64,000 nucleotides of DNA from Rutstroemia sp. NJR-2017a BVV2 (GCA_002946415.1 NJPS01000034.1:868001-932000); one strand, 5' to 3'; positions 36,954 through 48,014 are shown, counted from the stretch's first letter. The notes: generated by a model from the letters alone, not told the origin. Translations and numbers: made by a program.

Positions 36954-38069
36954 ATGAAAGTCCGGAACACTGCCGGAACAACGCAGCCCCGCCTTCAACC
37001 GCCTCTTCGCAGGATGCCGTGTCGAAGAACAGTCCGCAATGCGGCGAGAAACAACCCATCATCAAAACCTGGGAACTCACCAGAATGGCAATCCCTCACC
37101 TCATTTCCTCAATTCAGCCTTCTGAGCCCAGAGATACGACTTATGATTTGGAAGCTACACGTCCCCGGACCTCGGATCATAACCATAGCTGAAGGATGTC
37201 GAGAATTTAACCAAGAGGAAATATCCAAAAATATCGATCTCAGCCTTTGCAATGATGTCACGATCGAATCATTAACTCACAACCACAACCCCCATAATGA
37301 CCGCGCCGTGCTTTCCTTCCGAGTCCCACTCGTCATCCAGACCATTCCTACCCTCTTCCACATCTGCCGGGAGACAAGAATAGAAGCACAGAAAATATGG
37401 TCACTCCACTATCACCGCCACAGTCAACGACCACCTGTAATTATTGATCCTTCACGGGATACCCTGTACTTCACCAGCGTACGAGCTTGGGAGCTCTTTA
37501 CACGAAGCTCTACCGGCAGTTTAGGCGTCTTCATTGGACGTCGTCTCTTGAGTTCCAAAGATGGCCAAGAAAAGCCCACAGAAGTCGCAAGAGCCTACAA
37601 TGCCGCTCTCACCACCAAGCTGTTGCAGCAATACGGAGAGATGTATCCAGACCGAGAACTCCTCACCGAGATGGAAGACACTCTCAAGTATCTCGCATTT
37701 GGCGGATCCGAGGACATCGTACCACCTCTACCTATAGCAAGCCAATTCTACCGATTCTGGAAACTCAAAATGCTCGTGATTCAAAAAACGAAAGGCTGGC
37801 AGTATCGCGATAAGTTTCGACGTTTCATACTCTCGGATGCTAACGAAGCGTTTCTGAAGAGGCACTGGAGAGTGGAAAGCGCACAGTGCGAGGACCATGA
37901 CGAGTGGTTGGAGAGAAGGGAGGAGTTTGAGTATATTGCTCTTCCGCGGATCGAATACGTGGGGGAAAGTACGATGGCTAAGAAAATCCGACGAAATGAG
38001 GGGTTTGACGAAAACTTTCGTGCGAGACGACGCCCTCCTAATAGGTTTGATAAGCTCTTGTCAATGTAG
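36954..38069 (+). CDS. 2EXR-domain protein (second of three)
   Basis: A single 371-aa exon. The 2EXR core is FSLLSPEIRLMIWKLHVPGPR (about residues 54-73), followed by the second conserved block TLFHICRETRIEAQKIW and a strand PSRDTLYF. The N-terminal 45 residues are basic (many Arg) and do not look like a domain; the true start may be a later codon. The C-terminus is Arg-rich. Function is unknown, as for the family. It differs clearly from the neighbouring 2EXR proteins outside the two motifs, so the three are not recent tandem copies. Confidence 0.8.
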   Translation: MKVRNTAGTTQPRLQPPLRRMPCRRTVRNAARNNPSSKPGNSPEWQSLTSFPQFSLLSPEIRLMIWKLHVPGPRIITIAEGCREFNQEEISKNIDLSLCNDVTIESLTHNHNPHNDRAVLSFRVPLVIQTIPTLFHICRETRIEAQKIWSLHYHRHSQRPPVIIDPSRDTLYFTSVRAWELFTRSSTGSLGVFIGRRLLSSKDGQEKPTEVARAYNAALTTKLLQQYGEMYPDRELLTEMEDTLKYLAFGGSEDIVPPLPIASQFYRFWKLKMLVIQKTKGWQYRDKFRRFILSDANEAFLKRHWRVESAQCEDHDEWLERREEFEYIALPRIEYVGESTMAKKIRRNEGFDENFRARRRPPNRFDKLLSM

Positions 38070-38660
38070 CTTGATGTTCCGATTCTTGCGCCGCTTTCAA
38101 CTACTGCGGGCAGTCTTCTACCATTATTGGATGTAGGTTCTCCAAATATGATGCTCGGATTGGACCGGGTTGTTGATGGCAGTTGTGAGAAAAGACAAGA
38201 AGAGGAGGAAAATCTTAGGATATTCACAGTGTAGTTCCTTTTTTTTCGTGTGTAAAGTATCTTTATTTAATCAGGTGGGATTTGGCAATGCATGTGAAGA
38301 CATTATCTTGCCGATCCATTGTGATTATCTGTTGAACTGTGTATATAGCAAACTTCTTCTATTCCAAGCAATATCGGATGTTTCAAACAGCTAGAAGGAC
38401 ATCATAAACGCATCTGATCAGGATAAGCTGGTATGCCCACCGCAAATTCTATTTTCCGCAGTTGTCTCGAGGAATAAAGTGTTTCGAAATGTGAAACGGC
38501 AAGCTAGGAACTTCATGCTGCACTGCTTGGATGCTTCTCTAGACCTAGGTTCATCTCATAATTTAACTACATAGAGCTGCCTTCCCCGCCGTATTTTCAT
38601 CCCATGGCTGGTATAACTACCGAAAGTATGACGATTTTCCGTTACACTGTCTTATGCCAT
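38070..38660. other. Convergent intergenic region
   Basis: About 590 bp between the 3' ends of two 2EXR genes; AT-rich, no gene or repeat seen. Confidence 0.55.
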
Positions 38661-39416
38661 TCATACTCGCGAACCCGAAGCAGATAGGGCTTCACGGGTT
38701 TCACAGTCGACAGCAAATGTAGCCAGAAGGCCCAGATCCGACCGCTCTTTGTCAAACGTTAGTAATCGAAGAACAAGGGATGACGACAAATCAATATCTT
38801 CAATCGGAAGATAAGCACCAAGTTCTCCAGTACCCTCGTACCAAGCTTTCAATGACTTATTCAAATCTATCATTGTGGTGACTCTGGTGAGTGCGGGCTC
38901 ACTGTCCATATTCAGAATAAACCCTTCACAAGCCAGGTATAAGGCTTCCAAAAACCAGCACAAGAGCAGGTCGTTCGGCAAACGCCTAGGATGTCGAGCA
39001 GTACTGAAGTATACATTGTGTCGATTAATGATGAATTGAAAAAAAGTAATGTATGCCTTCTGCCCGACCAAGCGTGCTTCACGACAGACAGCGAGAATGC
39101 TAGGGCAATTTGAGAAAACGCGGATTCTGGGGCCCCCCAATATTATTTCAGGATATTTTTTATGTTCGACCAAGTCCAGGATGAGAAGCTCGTTCGCTGC
39201 GATCTTCCAGATCATGAGCCTGACCTCAGTAGGAAGCTCGCGGAATGCTGGGAAACCTGCTTCTTTGCGTTCTGCGACCACATTGATTTGAGCCTTTTCC
39301 AATTGCGATCTAGTAACAACCGGCATGATGGGCGATGGTGTTTGTTCGATATCGTGTGAGACGATGGGTATGCACCGAATAAATGCGAGTTGCTCCTCCG
39401 ATTGCCGCTGCCACAT
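38661..39416 (-). CDS. 2EXR-domain protein (third of three)
   Basis: A single-exon ORF of 251 aa from the ATG at 39416; the in-frame ATG at 39326 (MPVVTRSQLEKAQ) gives 221 aa and is an equally good start. The 2EXR motif is FRELPTEVRLMIWKIAA, followed by the partner block ILAVCREARLVGQKAY and HNVYFSTARHP. It is shorter than the other two members and stops soon after a leucine-rich helix region (SLVLRLLTF). No function is known. Confidence 0.78.
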   Translation of the reverse strand: MWQRQSEEQLAFIRCIPIVSHDIEQTPSPIMPVVTRSQLEKAQINVVAERKEAGFPAFRELPTEVRLMIWKIAANELLILDLVEHKKYPEIILGGPRIRVFSNCPSILAVCREARLVGQKAYITFFQFIINRHNVYFSTARHPRRLPNDLLLCWFLEALYLACEGFILNMDSEPALTRVTTMIDLNKSLKAWYEGTGELGAYLPIEDIDLSSSLVLRLLTFDKERSDLGLLATFAVDCETREALSASGSRV

Positions 39417-42234
39417 GTGTCAGCCGATTCTTCCTTGTCTGTTCAAAGTTTCGACAATATCAACAACTTACCAGATGAAGCGACTTCCGTAGTATTGAGT
39501 AAGAATTCAGCTGGCGGTCGATTTGCTGGAGAAATTCTTCCAGATGAAGGGTGACTCTTTCAGTGCGCTGGAACGGGGTCGCAAATTTTGGTGTATGTAT
39601 GCAGGATCGGAGAATGGATTGTAGAGCGAAGTAGAGGAACTATCAGAGCATTCGCAATATCTTGGCTTCGCTAGCTACAATGCGACAGAGATTGCTGTTG
39701 TTCCTGTTGTTGAGGTTGTTGAGAGTAGAAGCTTGGGAGAAATCATCGAAGGATAAATCGGCGGGGTTTGTCTACAGTAGAACAACGCTGATTATCCTCA
39801 AAACAGTGAATATCTCAAGTTGAGGTATGGACAAGTGAATGATCAAAACCAATCGCACGTAGTCCTATCTAGGTATACTGGATAGATGGAACTATGACTC
39901 CAAACTCGGTGTTCCCCGACATTCACCAGTCGAGTCATGGCTTTTGTCTATAGAATCACTCTGTATTGATTCCGATATTCTGTTAAACAGCAAATAGCAG
40001 ATATCAACCACCCGAAGATGTTCATTGATGTTCATTGCATGTACTAAAGTACTTTCATCACTACCCAGCTGCAATTAGCTTGGCCAGAACATTGATGACA
40101 GCCTGTGTTGCTTGGAAGACTGCCATTGTCTCGTCCAATTCGAACCTAAGATGAAGATCATGAAGATCTCCTTGCGACCGCAGAACATTGGCCGGCGTCC
40201 AGTCGTGTTAGAGGTACCGTAAGAGAGGAGCAGTTCTCGACAGAAACTTCGTTGGCCAACAATCTATCACAGACAAACTGCAACATCTCTGTAGGCGCAT
40301 GTTTTGAGGAAAGAAAGCTACGTCATCAATCAAGTGCGGTGATTGAGGCTTTGTTTATTCTCGGCCCTTGCAAGTCTTTGTTGTTGGAAATTTGCAACAT
40401 GAGAATAATATCAGCCATCCTACGAGTTAGGAGAGCCCAGGCGGAGGAGAATCTGGCAGACAGCAGATTAACCTAAGACATGCATACACGGATTCTAGCG
40501 GGAATATTGCCTTGGATCCGCTGGGGAGAGGCTTTGTATCCAGAAAGACAGCGGCGCCTACTTCCCCTGAAACGAAGCTGCGCTTCAAAGGGGCTATGGA
40601 GAGCGTTCGCAGCGCATCTTTGCACATTACGAGTACGATGAATAGTGTCGATAGTGCACGTTCTATATTACCTAACCGCCATTTGGAGAGGGTCCACTAG
40701 GATCGGGAAAGTTTTTTCGGCTCTTTTGCCAGACAGATCAAAGGCCCGTTGCTGTTGATCGGGATTGGACTGATCACGCTTCGGGATCCCCCCTAGTAAC
40801 GGTCCAGTTCGAAGGATCGCACATGTGGTTTCGGCCACTTATTGCCCCACTTGGAGTCAGAAGATGGGGTAACATCAACGTCGAAGCACCATTAGTCGTC
40901 CGACTTCAGCCGCGGCGTAGTTCTCCAACAACGTCGAACTAGTATCATAGGATGGATTGGGATTATTGAATGTTTCAAGGTGTGGATGGCAGTTCATCCG
41001 TTGTTGGTCCTGCTATTGTTGGAGGGGTGAGATTTAAAAGTATGCGGTCGTTCCGATATTCTAGAGACTTCCAAGCATGGTATTGATCGTTCTTGCCGCA
41101 GCTTCCGCACAGCATTTGAGATCCCTGGTTGCATGGCATATGGTGACTGCTTAGCGCCGTATGCCAAGTTTGGGGTTTCTGCGTGTGTGTCGCAGCCTAC
41201 TGCGGCCATGAGGTACGGATGTACTGCGACTTTAACAAGGTTTCCTGACCGCGGGTAAATTGGAACACGTGTGTTAGAGGCGTTGAAATCCAATATGAGG
41301 ATGGAGATGGCACAAGATTGGCTGCCGGAGCCTTGGGATGATTCCAACGGGCAACTCAAAATATCGGCTCGGCGGTCTTCGGGCTAACACATGTCTCTTT
41401 CTGTGGTATTTTGTATCCCGAGACCCTCTTCGGCGACGTGATATGCATTGCACCATGGTTTCTTCACTACATTAGCTAAAGACATATCGTAGAGAGGTAA
41501 ACAAGTGGCAATGCAGCTGACGAGCATCAACAGACTCATGCATGGAGATTAGGCTCAACAGCTGAGCTCTAGCTATTCGTCTGCCACCAGCGGTGTATGG
41601 AGGTAACAAAAGTAAAACCCCAAATGTGGTGATTGTGGAGGAGGACCGTGTTGGAAGATTATGGTCGCCCCCACCATAGGACAAGGGAACTGTTGGTGTC
41701 CGGGTCCAAATAGGTCTAGCTTACTGGCTTTTCTGCAAGACCTCCACCTCGACCGGTAAACATCTGCATACCAAGCTGTGGCGCTACGATACCGACTGGT
41801 GAGACGGGTAGGGCAAGAAGAGCCACTTACGAAGTGAAGCTTCAATTGCCATAATGACAAAGATATCGGCGACCAGCAAGGATGAAGTGTTAGAAGCACA
41901 ACGCAAGTAACCCTGTTTTCAACATGACAAGGAGTTCAGCGGCTTTTATCCAGTACGGATACAAGGGTCTGCCTACCCGAAATTATTATTATACTAACTA
42001 CTGATACTACACGAATTAGATGCCTGATATCCGAATGTCGGCAAGGAGGGGTGCATCAAATCCCCCCGACGCCGACTCCATAATTTTTCAGTCGATTGAA
42101 CTGATTAATGGATGGAGACTATGCTCGGCGGAATTGATTGCGGCGGATCGTTTTATGCATAGTTCTGTAGCGATGCTTGCATTTGATGTTCGCAGAAATT
42201 TGTCGTGGATGATTAACTTCAGAACATCATTGTA
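39417..42234. other. Gene-poor 2.8-kb stretch of the accessory island
   Basis: No frame here has a recognisable domain, a convincing start or a coherent set of splice sites. The longest (40994-41359 minus, 121 aa; 41573-41899 minus, 108 aa) are unsupported. The sequence is of ordinary GC content rather than AT-rich, so there is no sign of repeat-induced mutation. It could contain a decayed gene or a species-specific transcript. Confidence 0.5.
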
Positions 42235-43925
42235 TTACCCATATCTTAGGACGGTCGTGATTATTCGGTGACCTCCTGGGGCACCCTCGTCCTTCTGCCT
42301 GCAACTGACTTTGATCTCCTCCTTCCTTCTGTCAACCTCAAAGCACTCCCCGTAAAGTCGTTTATCCTCAGGAATGTTTCCTTCCTCGTCCATCCCTTCG
42401 TTTTCAAGTTGGATCTTCCAAGCAGCAATCCTAGCTACTATCCGACTATCCCACGCACCTTCCCTTCGATGGAAGCAAAGCAGTAGGGATAATGCTTCAT
42501 CTCTTAAAGGTGGACAGTTGCGGCAATCCATTACCACGGAGTAGAGTGGAATTATTGTACGAATCTCAAAGTCAAAGTATGGTTTTTCTGGCAGCAGTTA
42601 GTATATAGCAGATGAAAATCTAGAGAAACATACCCGTAGCCAAGCGTATTTCGTAATCAATAATGTCTCTAGAATAATCCACAAAGAATTTAAAATATGG
42701 GAGAAGGCGATCGGTAGACGTTTGCGGTGTGTTTAGACTGGTGACGAGGTTTATGAGCAGTAGCAATCCTCGCACTCTCAGTGAGCCAGGTTGCAGTATT
42801 GGGTGTCCTGTTTCATCGCCTTTTTCTGGCAGGTTTGCCATGTATCGGCAGTAAGCCTCATCCCATTTGGTCAACTGGTCAACAAAATACCTTCTGAGCC
42901 CCAGCGCAGCACGAGGAATCTTTTCCTTTGGCGTGAATCTAAATTTGAATATTTCCAGATAGAAGTTCGATGCCCGCTTCACAAGGATAGAAAGACTTCT
43001 GATAGCCTCGTCCTGACTCGAAAAACATTCAGGGACAGACATCTGCTCTTTATCGAATATGGCCCTGCGATAGGAAAACACCGAGTCGAACCCCATCGCC
43101 GAATAATTCTGGTTGTCGAGATGCATGAGAACACTCGCATATCTGGAATCCAGGCTTGCTTCAGATGGCGAGTCGGGGGTATTCGTAAGTAGTGCTCGAG
43201 CGCATTGCATGTGAGACGTTGCCAATTCCCGATTTCCGAAAAAGCAATCGAAGTATGCCAGTACCAGACACGATACGAACAAAGTCCTATTGGCATTCTT
43301 CGATCCTTTAGAGACTACGATAAAATCCCTGAGTGCTCGAATTGCTTTGCCATACTGACGTAAAGCAAACTGCTCATGGACTGGCTGGGAGTGTGGAACG
43401 TCAAGCCGAAAGCTTTTCACAAGTGCAGAGACAGCAACAATACCATGGCGTATACATGGTGACGTATGACTCTCGGGGAGAACTGCTTCGTTCCAAAAGA
43501 ACGAATCGATCAGCATGGATTTGCGATATGCATCGTCCAGGACCATTCCGTATGGATCCGTTGACGTGGAAGCGGCAAAATCTTGGAAGTAAAGTTGTTC
43601 TTGCTCGTCGAGCTCCAGATATGAAGGTTCCAAATGCGACAGTGAGGGTGGAGCGGGTCTAAGAGGAACCAGAACATGTCGGACAGTCTCCTTTTTCTTT
43701 GCTACCGGTGCCTGGACTACATAACCACGACATCTAATACCGGAATTGGTGCAGCGAAAGCAAGCGGGTTTGCCTTCATCGCACTTCAATCGTCTGAACC
43801 TGATAGAGAAGAAGATCAGCACACACCCAAAGACATACGTAAACCACTTACTTGCACGTAACGCATCCGGATCTGACTTTTGGCTTGGAAGCCCTTCTTC
43901 TGACATAATTTGATAAGTCGCTCAT
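42235..43925 (-). CDS. Zn2Cys6 fungal transcription factor
   Basis: Exons 43925-43852, 43799-42634 and 42587-42235 give 530 aa, with introns of 52 and 46 bp. The first exon is read in a different frame from the long ORF below it. Splicing at 43851/43800 joins GCVTCK to FRRLKC and completes a textbook zinc cluster (Cys21, 24, 31, 38, 41, 48; CX2CX6CX6CX2CX6C). Without this intron the first two cysteines are lost. The middle and C-terminal region (about 110-480) resembles the fungal-specific transcription factor domain 2 seen after GCxTCKxRRxKCDE-type zinc clusters. These regulators bind CGG-containing sites and often control nearby metabolic genes, but no biosynthetic gene is visible beside it. 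The target is unknown. Confidence 0.92.
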
Positions 43926-45034
43926 CTTCAACTCCGACTCCAGACAACGTAAAGTAATCACTAGTTCACAAACTGCTGGATTCTGGAATCATGCGAGGTG
44001 CGTGCGGGAAGGGTAAATTTAAGGTTCTATAATGTAGTTGCATCTCCATGTCGCAGCTGATGCAACTGGTTGGTTCCCTGGCTGAGCTTCGCGGCTAAGT
44101 TACGGCACGGGGTTAGGAAACAAGACATATCGTTGAGAAAGGCAGCTCAAAGTGTGAAACCGTCTTCTCTGACGTGCAAGAAGCAGGGATAAGTATTGCT
44201 CTGTAAATTGGTAGGGAGAAAAAGGAAGCCTTGTACTCACGCATGGCCCAGTAAGCGATGTATGTCAGACCCTCAGAAGTGACCAGATGTTCAGGGGGCC
44301 CTGGACAGCGTCGAATATCGGCGAATGAGAACGGCGAATTCTATGATTAGCTCTCCTTATCACCGATTTATACAGTAAGCCTTGCTTTGCACAGCAGCCT
44401 GTCCAATAAGCATAGATGTTGGAAGCAATCCACTAAGCATAGAGGTTGGAAGTAATCCACTAAGCATAGAGGTTGGAAGCAACAGCAGCTTGCGGCTCGG
44501 TGGTCAGGCAATGCTGATGAATTCGAAGGATGGCTAGTAGTTACTCCAGTGCTGGCTTAGATCAAGAGACCTGGTGTCTTCCAGAAGGAGTAAGCAGCTT
44601 GGGGAAGATAGATCCTCTATCTCATCGGTCGGAGATACTCAATGACTGCGCCAATGTGGGCGGGGGAGCTGCGACAGAGCTAATGCGAAAACGTCTTGGA
44701 AAGAATAGCCGCTCGTCGTAAACCGAGATACCCCATGGTCAATTGCAACCAAGTGCTATTATTGGTCATGTCTATGTAGAATTTTATTGGCGACAGGGAC
44801 TATGTGTGTGGGTGGCCAACAGCAAGGAGCGGTTACTGTTAGAGGCCGGACGGGCCCGGAAGAACTATGTGCCAGTCGGGCAACTTCTTTTCTTTGACCC
44901 CGCGATTCACACTGGAGAATATTGGCTTATGCAAATTTGCGACAAGATTTCCTTTTTTCTCTAGGACTTGGATCCGAACTCCCACACACACAGCGGATTC
45001 GTGTTGTCGAATCCAGTATCGGCGTTCATTCGAA
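43926..45034. other. Divergent promoter region, zinc-cluster factor / DPH3
   Basis: About 1.1 kb. It contains a 27-bp tandem repeat (44402-44482) and no supported gene. A 73-aa frame at 44743-44964 has no recognisable motif. Confidence 0.55.
44402..44482. repeat. 27-bp minisatellite, three copies
   Basis: Three head-to-tail copies of a unit containing TAAGCATAGAGGTTGGAAG. Copies differ at only a few positions (AATAAG/ACTAAG, ATG/AGG, GCAA/GTAA). Located about 480-560 bp upstream of the zinc-cluster factor. Confidence 0.9.
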
Positions 45035-45423
45035 ATGGCAGAAAACATCTACGACGAAATCGAAATCGAGGATATGACCTACGATCCGGTTTTACAAATC
45101 TACCATTATCCATGCCCATGTGGCGACCGCTTCGAAATTGGGATCGCTGATTTGAGAGATGGAGAAGATATAGGTGTATGTCCAAGTTGTAGCCTGATGA
45201 TTCGAGTCATCTTTGAAGTGGTAAGTCAGTCTTGTACTCTGGTTGAATTTGCGCGAAACGACTGGCATGGTTGGACGCCCTCGCATGGCATGGTTGGATG
45301 GAGAGGCATAGCATTCGGCGCCACAGGCCTTTTCCCGCGAAGTTTTACTGACTGTGAGCTCAGGATGATTTACCCAAACCAGAAGGTGACCAGGGCGGTG
45401 CGCAGGTCGCAGTTTCGACATGA
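45035..45423 (+). CDS. DPH3: Diphthamide biosynthesis protein 3 (CSL zinc finger)
   Basis: Exons 45035-45220 and 45364-45423 with a 143-bp intron give 81 aa, the normal length. The CSL zinc finger is intact, with CPCGD (Cys27, Cys29) and CPSCSL (Cys49, Cys52) inside the highly conserved [10 protein letters not shown]...YYPCPCGD-type framework. The second exon supplies the expected DDLPKPEG tail, which the unspliced reading loses. Dph3 carries iron or zinc and donates electrons to the Fe-S enzyme Dph1-Dph2 in the first step of diphthamide formation on eEF2. It also supports Elongator-dependent tRNA modification. Confidence 0.95.
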
Positions 45424-46028
45424 CGTGAACTCAGAGAATTACAACATACAAGGTCAGAGTCATCGGGGAGAAGGCTAGTCATATAAAGTGTCTTGCGCGC
45501 CGATAAAGGATCCGGTCAAGTCATGGCTGAAATCTGCACAATACCAGCATTTCGAAGCGCTGCTCGAAGCCACCAAAGCTATGGGCAGTCGATCTAGTTC
45601 GTCAAGGCAACGTGAAGGACAAACGCTGAGTCAATCATGTCGCAGCAGGCAAAGCAAACATGAAGCGGGTTGCTAGGTCACTAAACTGCTAGATCACTGA
45701 CCTGGTCGAAAAGCCACTGATTATCTGCGGGAGCAGAAGACGGGATGAGCACGATTCGCTCAATATTATACGTCAGGTTCAAGCCATTGCATAGCAAATT
45801 CTGGTGAATTCCGGAGATTTCAATATCAAATCCTTACGATCCACAAGAACTAAACCTCCATCGGTATTAAGAATTGTAAAGGAACATGTACTGCTTTCTC
45901 AAGTTTCCATGAAGCTTTGCATCGTGAATCTGTCAAAAGCACCATCCCATATCCATTTTGATATCCGTAACTTGCAAGAAGTGCCTCTTCCACCCTTTCC
46001 ATTGACATGCCTCATCAACCCCGGGCGT
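45424..46028. other. Convergent 3' intergenic region, DPH3 / frataxin
   Basis: About 600 bp between converging genes. Short frames only; none supported. Confidence 0.55.
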
Positions 46029-46724
46029 TTACTCGTCTCCCTGCATTTCCGGCGTGTACGAGCGAGACAGATCGACACCAATTTCCTTCAGCAACAGCTC
46101 ATTCAAGGAGCTTCCATCTCTCAAGTAAATCCACTCGCCTTCACCTGTGCCTTCCTTCGAGTCTTGTCCTTCACTGGTGACCACAAAATCGTAGCGCTTA
46201 GGGCCTGATATTGGGGACGAAAGCCAGATCTGTTTGTTTGGTGGTTGCTTATTGATTACATACGTGCCGATGGGTGGGAAAGTGAGATTGAGGACGCCAG
46301 CCTGTGTATGTTGACGTTAGCTCAAGCTTGCTTTGAAAGGTTCGCATTATCACTAGGAGGCACATACACTGTACTCAACATCAACGTCTTCTCTCTCCTC
46401 TTGTAGTTCCTCTAGCTTCTCAACCACCATATTCATGTATTCCTCTGACAGTTCCTGATACTGAGCCGCAGTGAGCTCGGCGGCCTGTTTGTGAGGGGCA
46501 TTACTTTCTGGCTCATGCGGGTGCGGATCCTCAGACTCGGGTGATATGCCCTTTCGCACTCGATTCGTGTATGTAAGTGAACGAATTGGCCCGGATCTAA
46601 AGAGGGGACGCGCCAGGGTAAGTGCGCTACGGGGAGCGACGACGGAGCGGAGGACTGATGGCTGTTGATTATGCACAAGGCGTGCGGATCCCCGCAGAAA
46701 CTTCGTGAGAACCGCGCGAACCAT
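46029..46724 (-). CDS. YFH1: Frataxin, mitochondrial iron chaperone
   Basis: Exons 46724-46368 and 46301-46029 with a 66-bp intron give 209 aa. An Arg-rich, acid-poor N-terminus (about 1-55) is a typical mitochondrial presequence. The frataxin domain begins at [13 protein letters not shown] and continues through the acidic helix [17 protein letters not shown] (iron-binding face). The second exon then carries [51 protein letters not shown] and a short tail. The conserved IWLSSP strand and N-K-Q residues contact the Fe-S assembly complex. Frataxin promotes sulfur transfer and iron delivery on the Isu/Nfs1 scaffold. Confidence 0.96.
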
Positions 46725-47008
46725 TTTGTTGCTTTAATTGGTATGAAAGGGTGGTACAAAAGAATTAAAAGGATGAAGACTATGAACTGTCAATGTAATT
46801 GAAGTCACAATTTCGCTGAGAAGCACCTGTTTGTTCAAGGTTCTATGAAGCTTGGGTTGAAGCTTTCGAGCTACCCCACGTTTCGCTAAGTGGGCCGGAC
46901 GGGACGAGACATGCCGACTTCAGGTTCGTCTTGGCTCCAGCCTTCTTGCATCAGCCTTCCCGTAATCAAACAGAGTGCGAGGAGATACTTCAACACACCC
47001 AAGTCACG
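46725..47008. promoter_or_regulatory. Short divergent promoter, frataxin / AP-3 sigma
   Basis: Only 284 bp separate the two start codons, so the core promoters must share this space. No specific regulatory site was recognised. Confidence 0.5.
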
Positions 47009-47627
47009 ATGATCAACGCTGTCTTGGTTTTCAATAATGCGGGACAACCGCGTCTTACAAAGTTCTACACTCAACTGGTAGGAGAACCCCGCCATATCAA
47101 TCAAAAGGTCTTTTAGTTAACAGCAAGCCTAGGAAACATCCGTCCAGCAACGACTGATATCCGAGATATTTACACTCGTTTCGAACCGCCCTTCTGGCTC
47201 CTGCAACTTTCTTCCTCTCCCACCGCTGCTCGCTTCCTCCTCGACCTCCAAATCCGACTCCTCTCCGCACAACGACGTCCCATCCCTAGTGACTTATCGT
47301 CACTATGCTACCTTGTACTTCATCATAATATCTACGTCGACCGAGTCGCCTCTTGCATTGATAGACCTTATACAAGTGTACGTGGAGGCTTTGGATAGAC
47401 TGTTTGAGAATGTGTGCGAGCTAGATTTGATTTTCAACTTCGAGATATTGCATGCTACGCTGGCGGAGATGATTGTTGGCGGGGTGGTGATTGAGACACA
47501 ACTGGAGAGGGTAGTGGAGGGGGTGAGGGCACAAGGAAAGGTGGCGAAGAGGCCAGTAAACGAAGGGAGGGGAGGTGCCTTAAGCGGTATGGGGATGGGA
47601 GGGAATTTTGCCTGGGCAGGGAGGTGA
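47009..47627 (+). CDS. APS3: AP-3 adaptor complex, sigma subunit
   Basis: Exons 47009-47077 and 47133-47627 with a 55-bp intron give 187 aa. The clathrin-adaptor small-chain fold is evident: MINAVLVFNNAGQPRLTKFY at the N-terminus, QQRLISEIFTLVSNRP, the YRHYATLYFIII strand, LIDLIQVYVEALDRLFENVCELDLIF, and EMIVGGVVIET. The insert of about 30 residues with SSSTSKSDSS before YRHYATLYF is usual for fungal AP-3 sigma. The C-terminus is Gly-rich and ends FAWAGR. AP-3 sorts cargo from the Golgi or endosome directly to the vacuole. Confidence 0.95.
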
Positions 47628-48014
47628 AATATTGTGTTGTTCGGAGATCATTCAACTCTACCTAATATCACACAGTCACACGAGCCAGAGAGGACAGAAG
47701 CTGGGGAGCATGAAGCTGCGCAACCGCAATCACGCCTACAGAGCTTTTCAAGTAGATGCGCTTCTAAGACTTCAAGCGCTCAGAAGATGGCAGAGGGTTG
47801 TCAGACAGCGACGGAGCGAGGTATACTGGAGGTTCGAATGTTTCGATGACACCATTTTTACGACAGTCGAAGGATTCAAGAGCGGAGTGTCGATGTTCCT
47901 ATGGAGCTATGCTCTGCTCTTAAAGCCCACCCAAATACCATTATGTTATATCCATAACCAACGCCTTGCAATGTATTAGAACGAATGTACTAGTTAGTGA
48001 TGAAATGGCACAAT
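47628..48014. other. Convergent 3' region, AP-3 sigma / small membrane protein
   Basis: About 390 bp. A basic frame overlaps the AP-3 sigma stop (to 47979), but it has no recognisable features and is probably 3' UTR. Confidence 0.5.

Noticed and set aside
40994..41359. 121-aa minus-strand ORF in the gene-poor stretch
   Set aside because: Begins at an ATG but no motif, no splice extension and no compositional support; treated as chance.
41573..41899. 108-aa minus-strand ORF
   Set aside because: No recognisable domain; possible introns tested by eye were too short (about 35 bp) or out of frame.
45221..45478. Unspliced extension of DPH3 to a 203-aa ORF
   Set aside because: The intron 45221-45363 gives the expected DDLPKP tail and normal 81-aa length; the extension is intron read-through.
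47608..47979. Basic 123-aa ORF overlapping the AP-3 sigma stop
   Set aside because: Overlaps the real gene in another frame and reads through its 3' region; no family resemblance.
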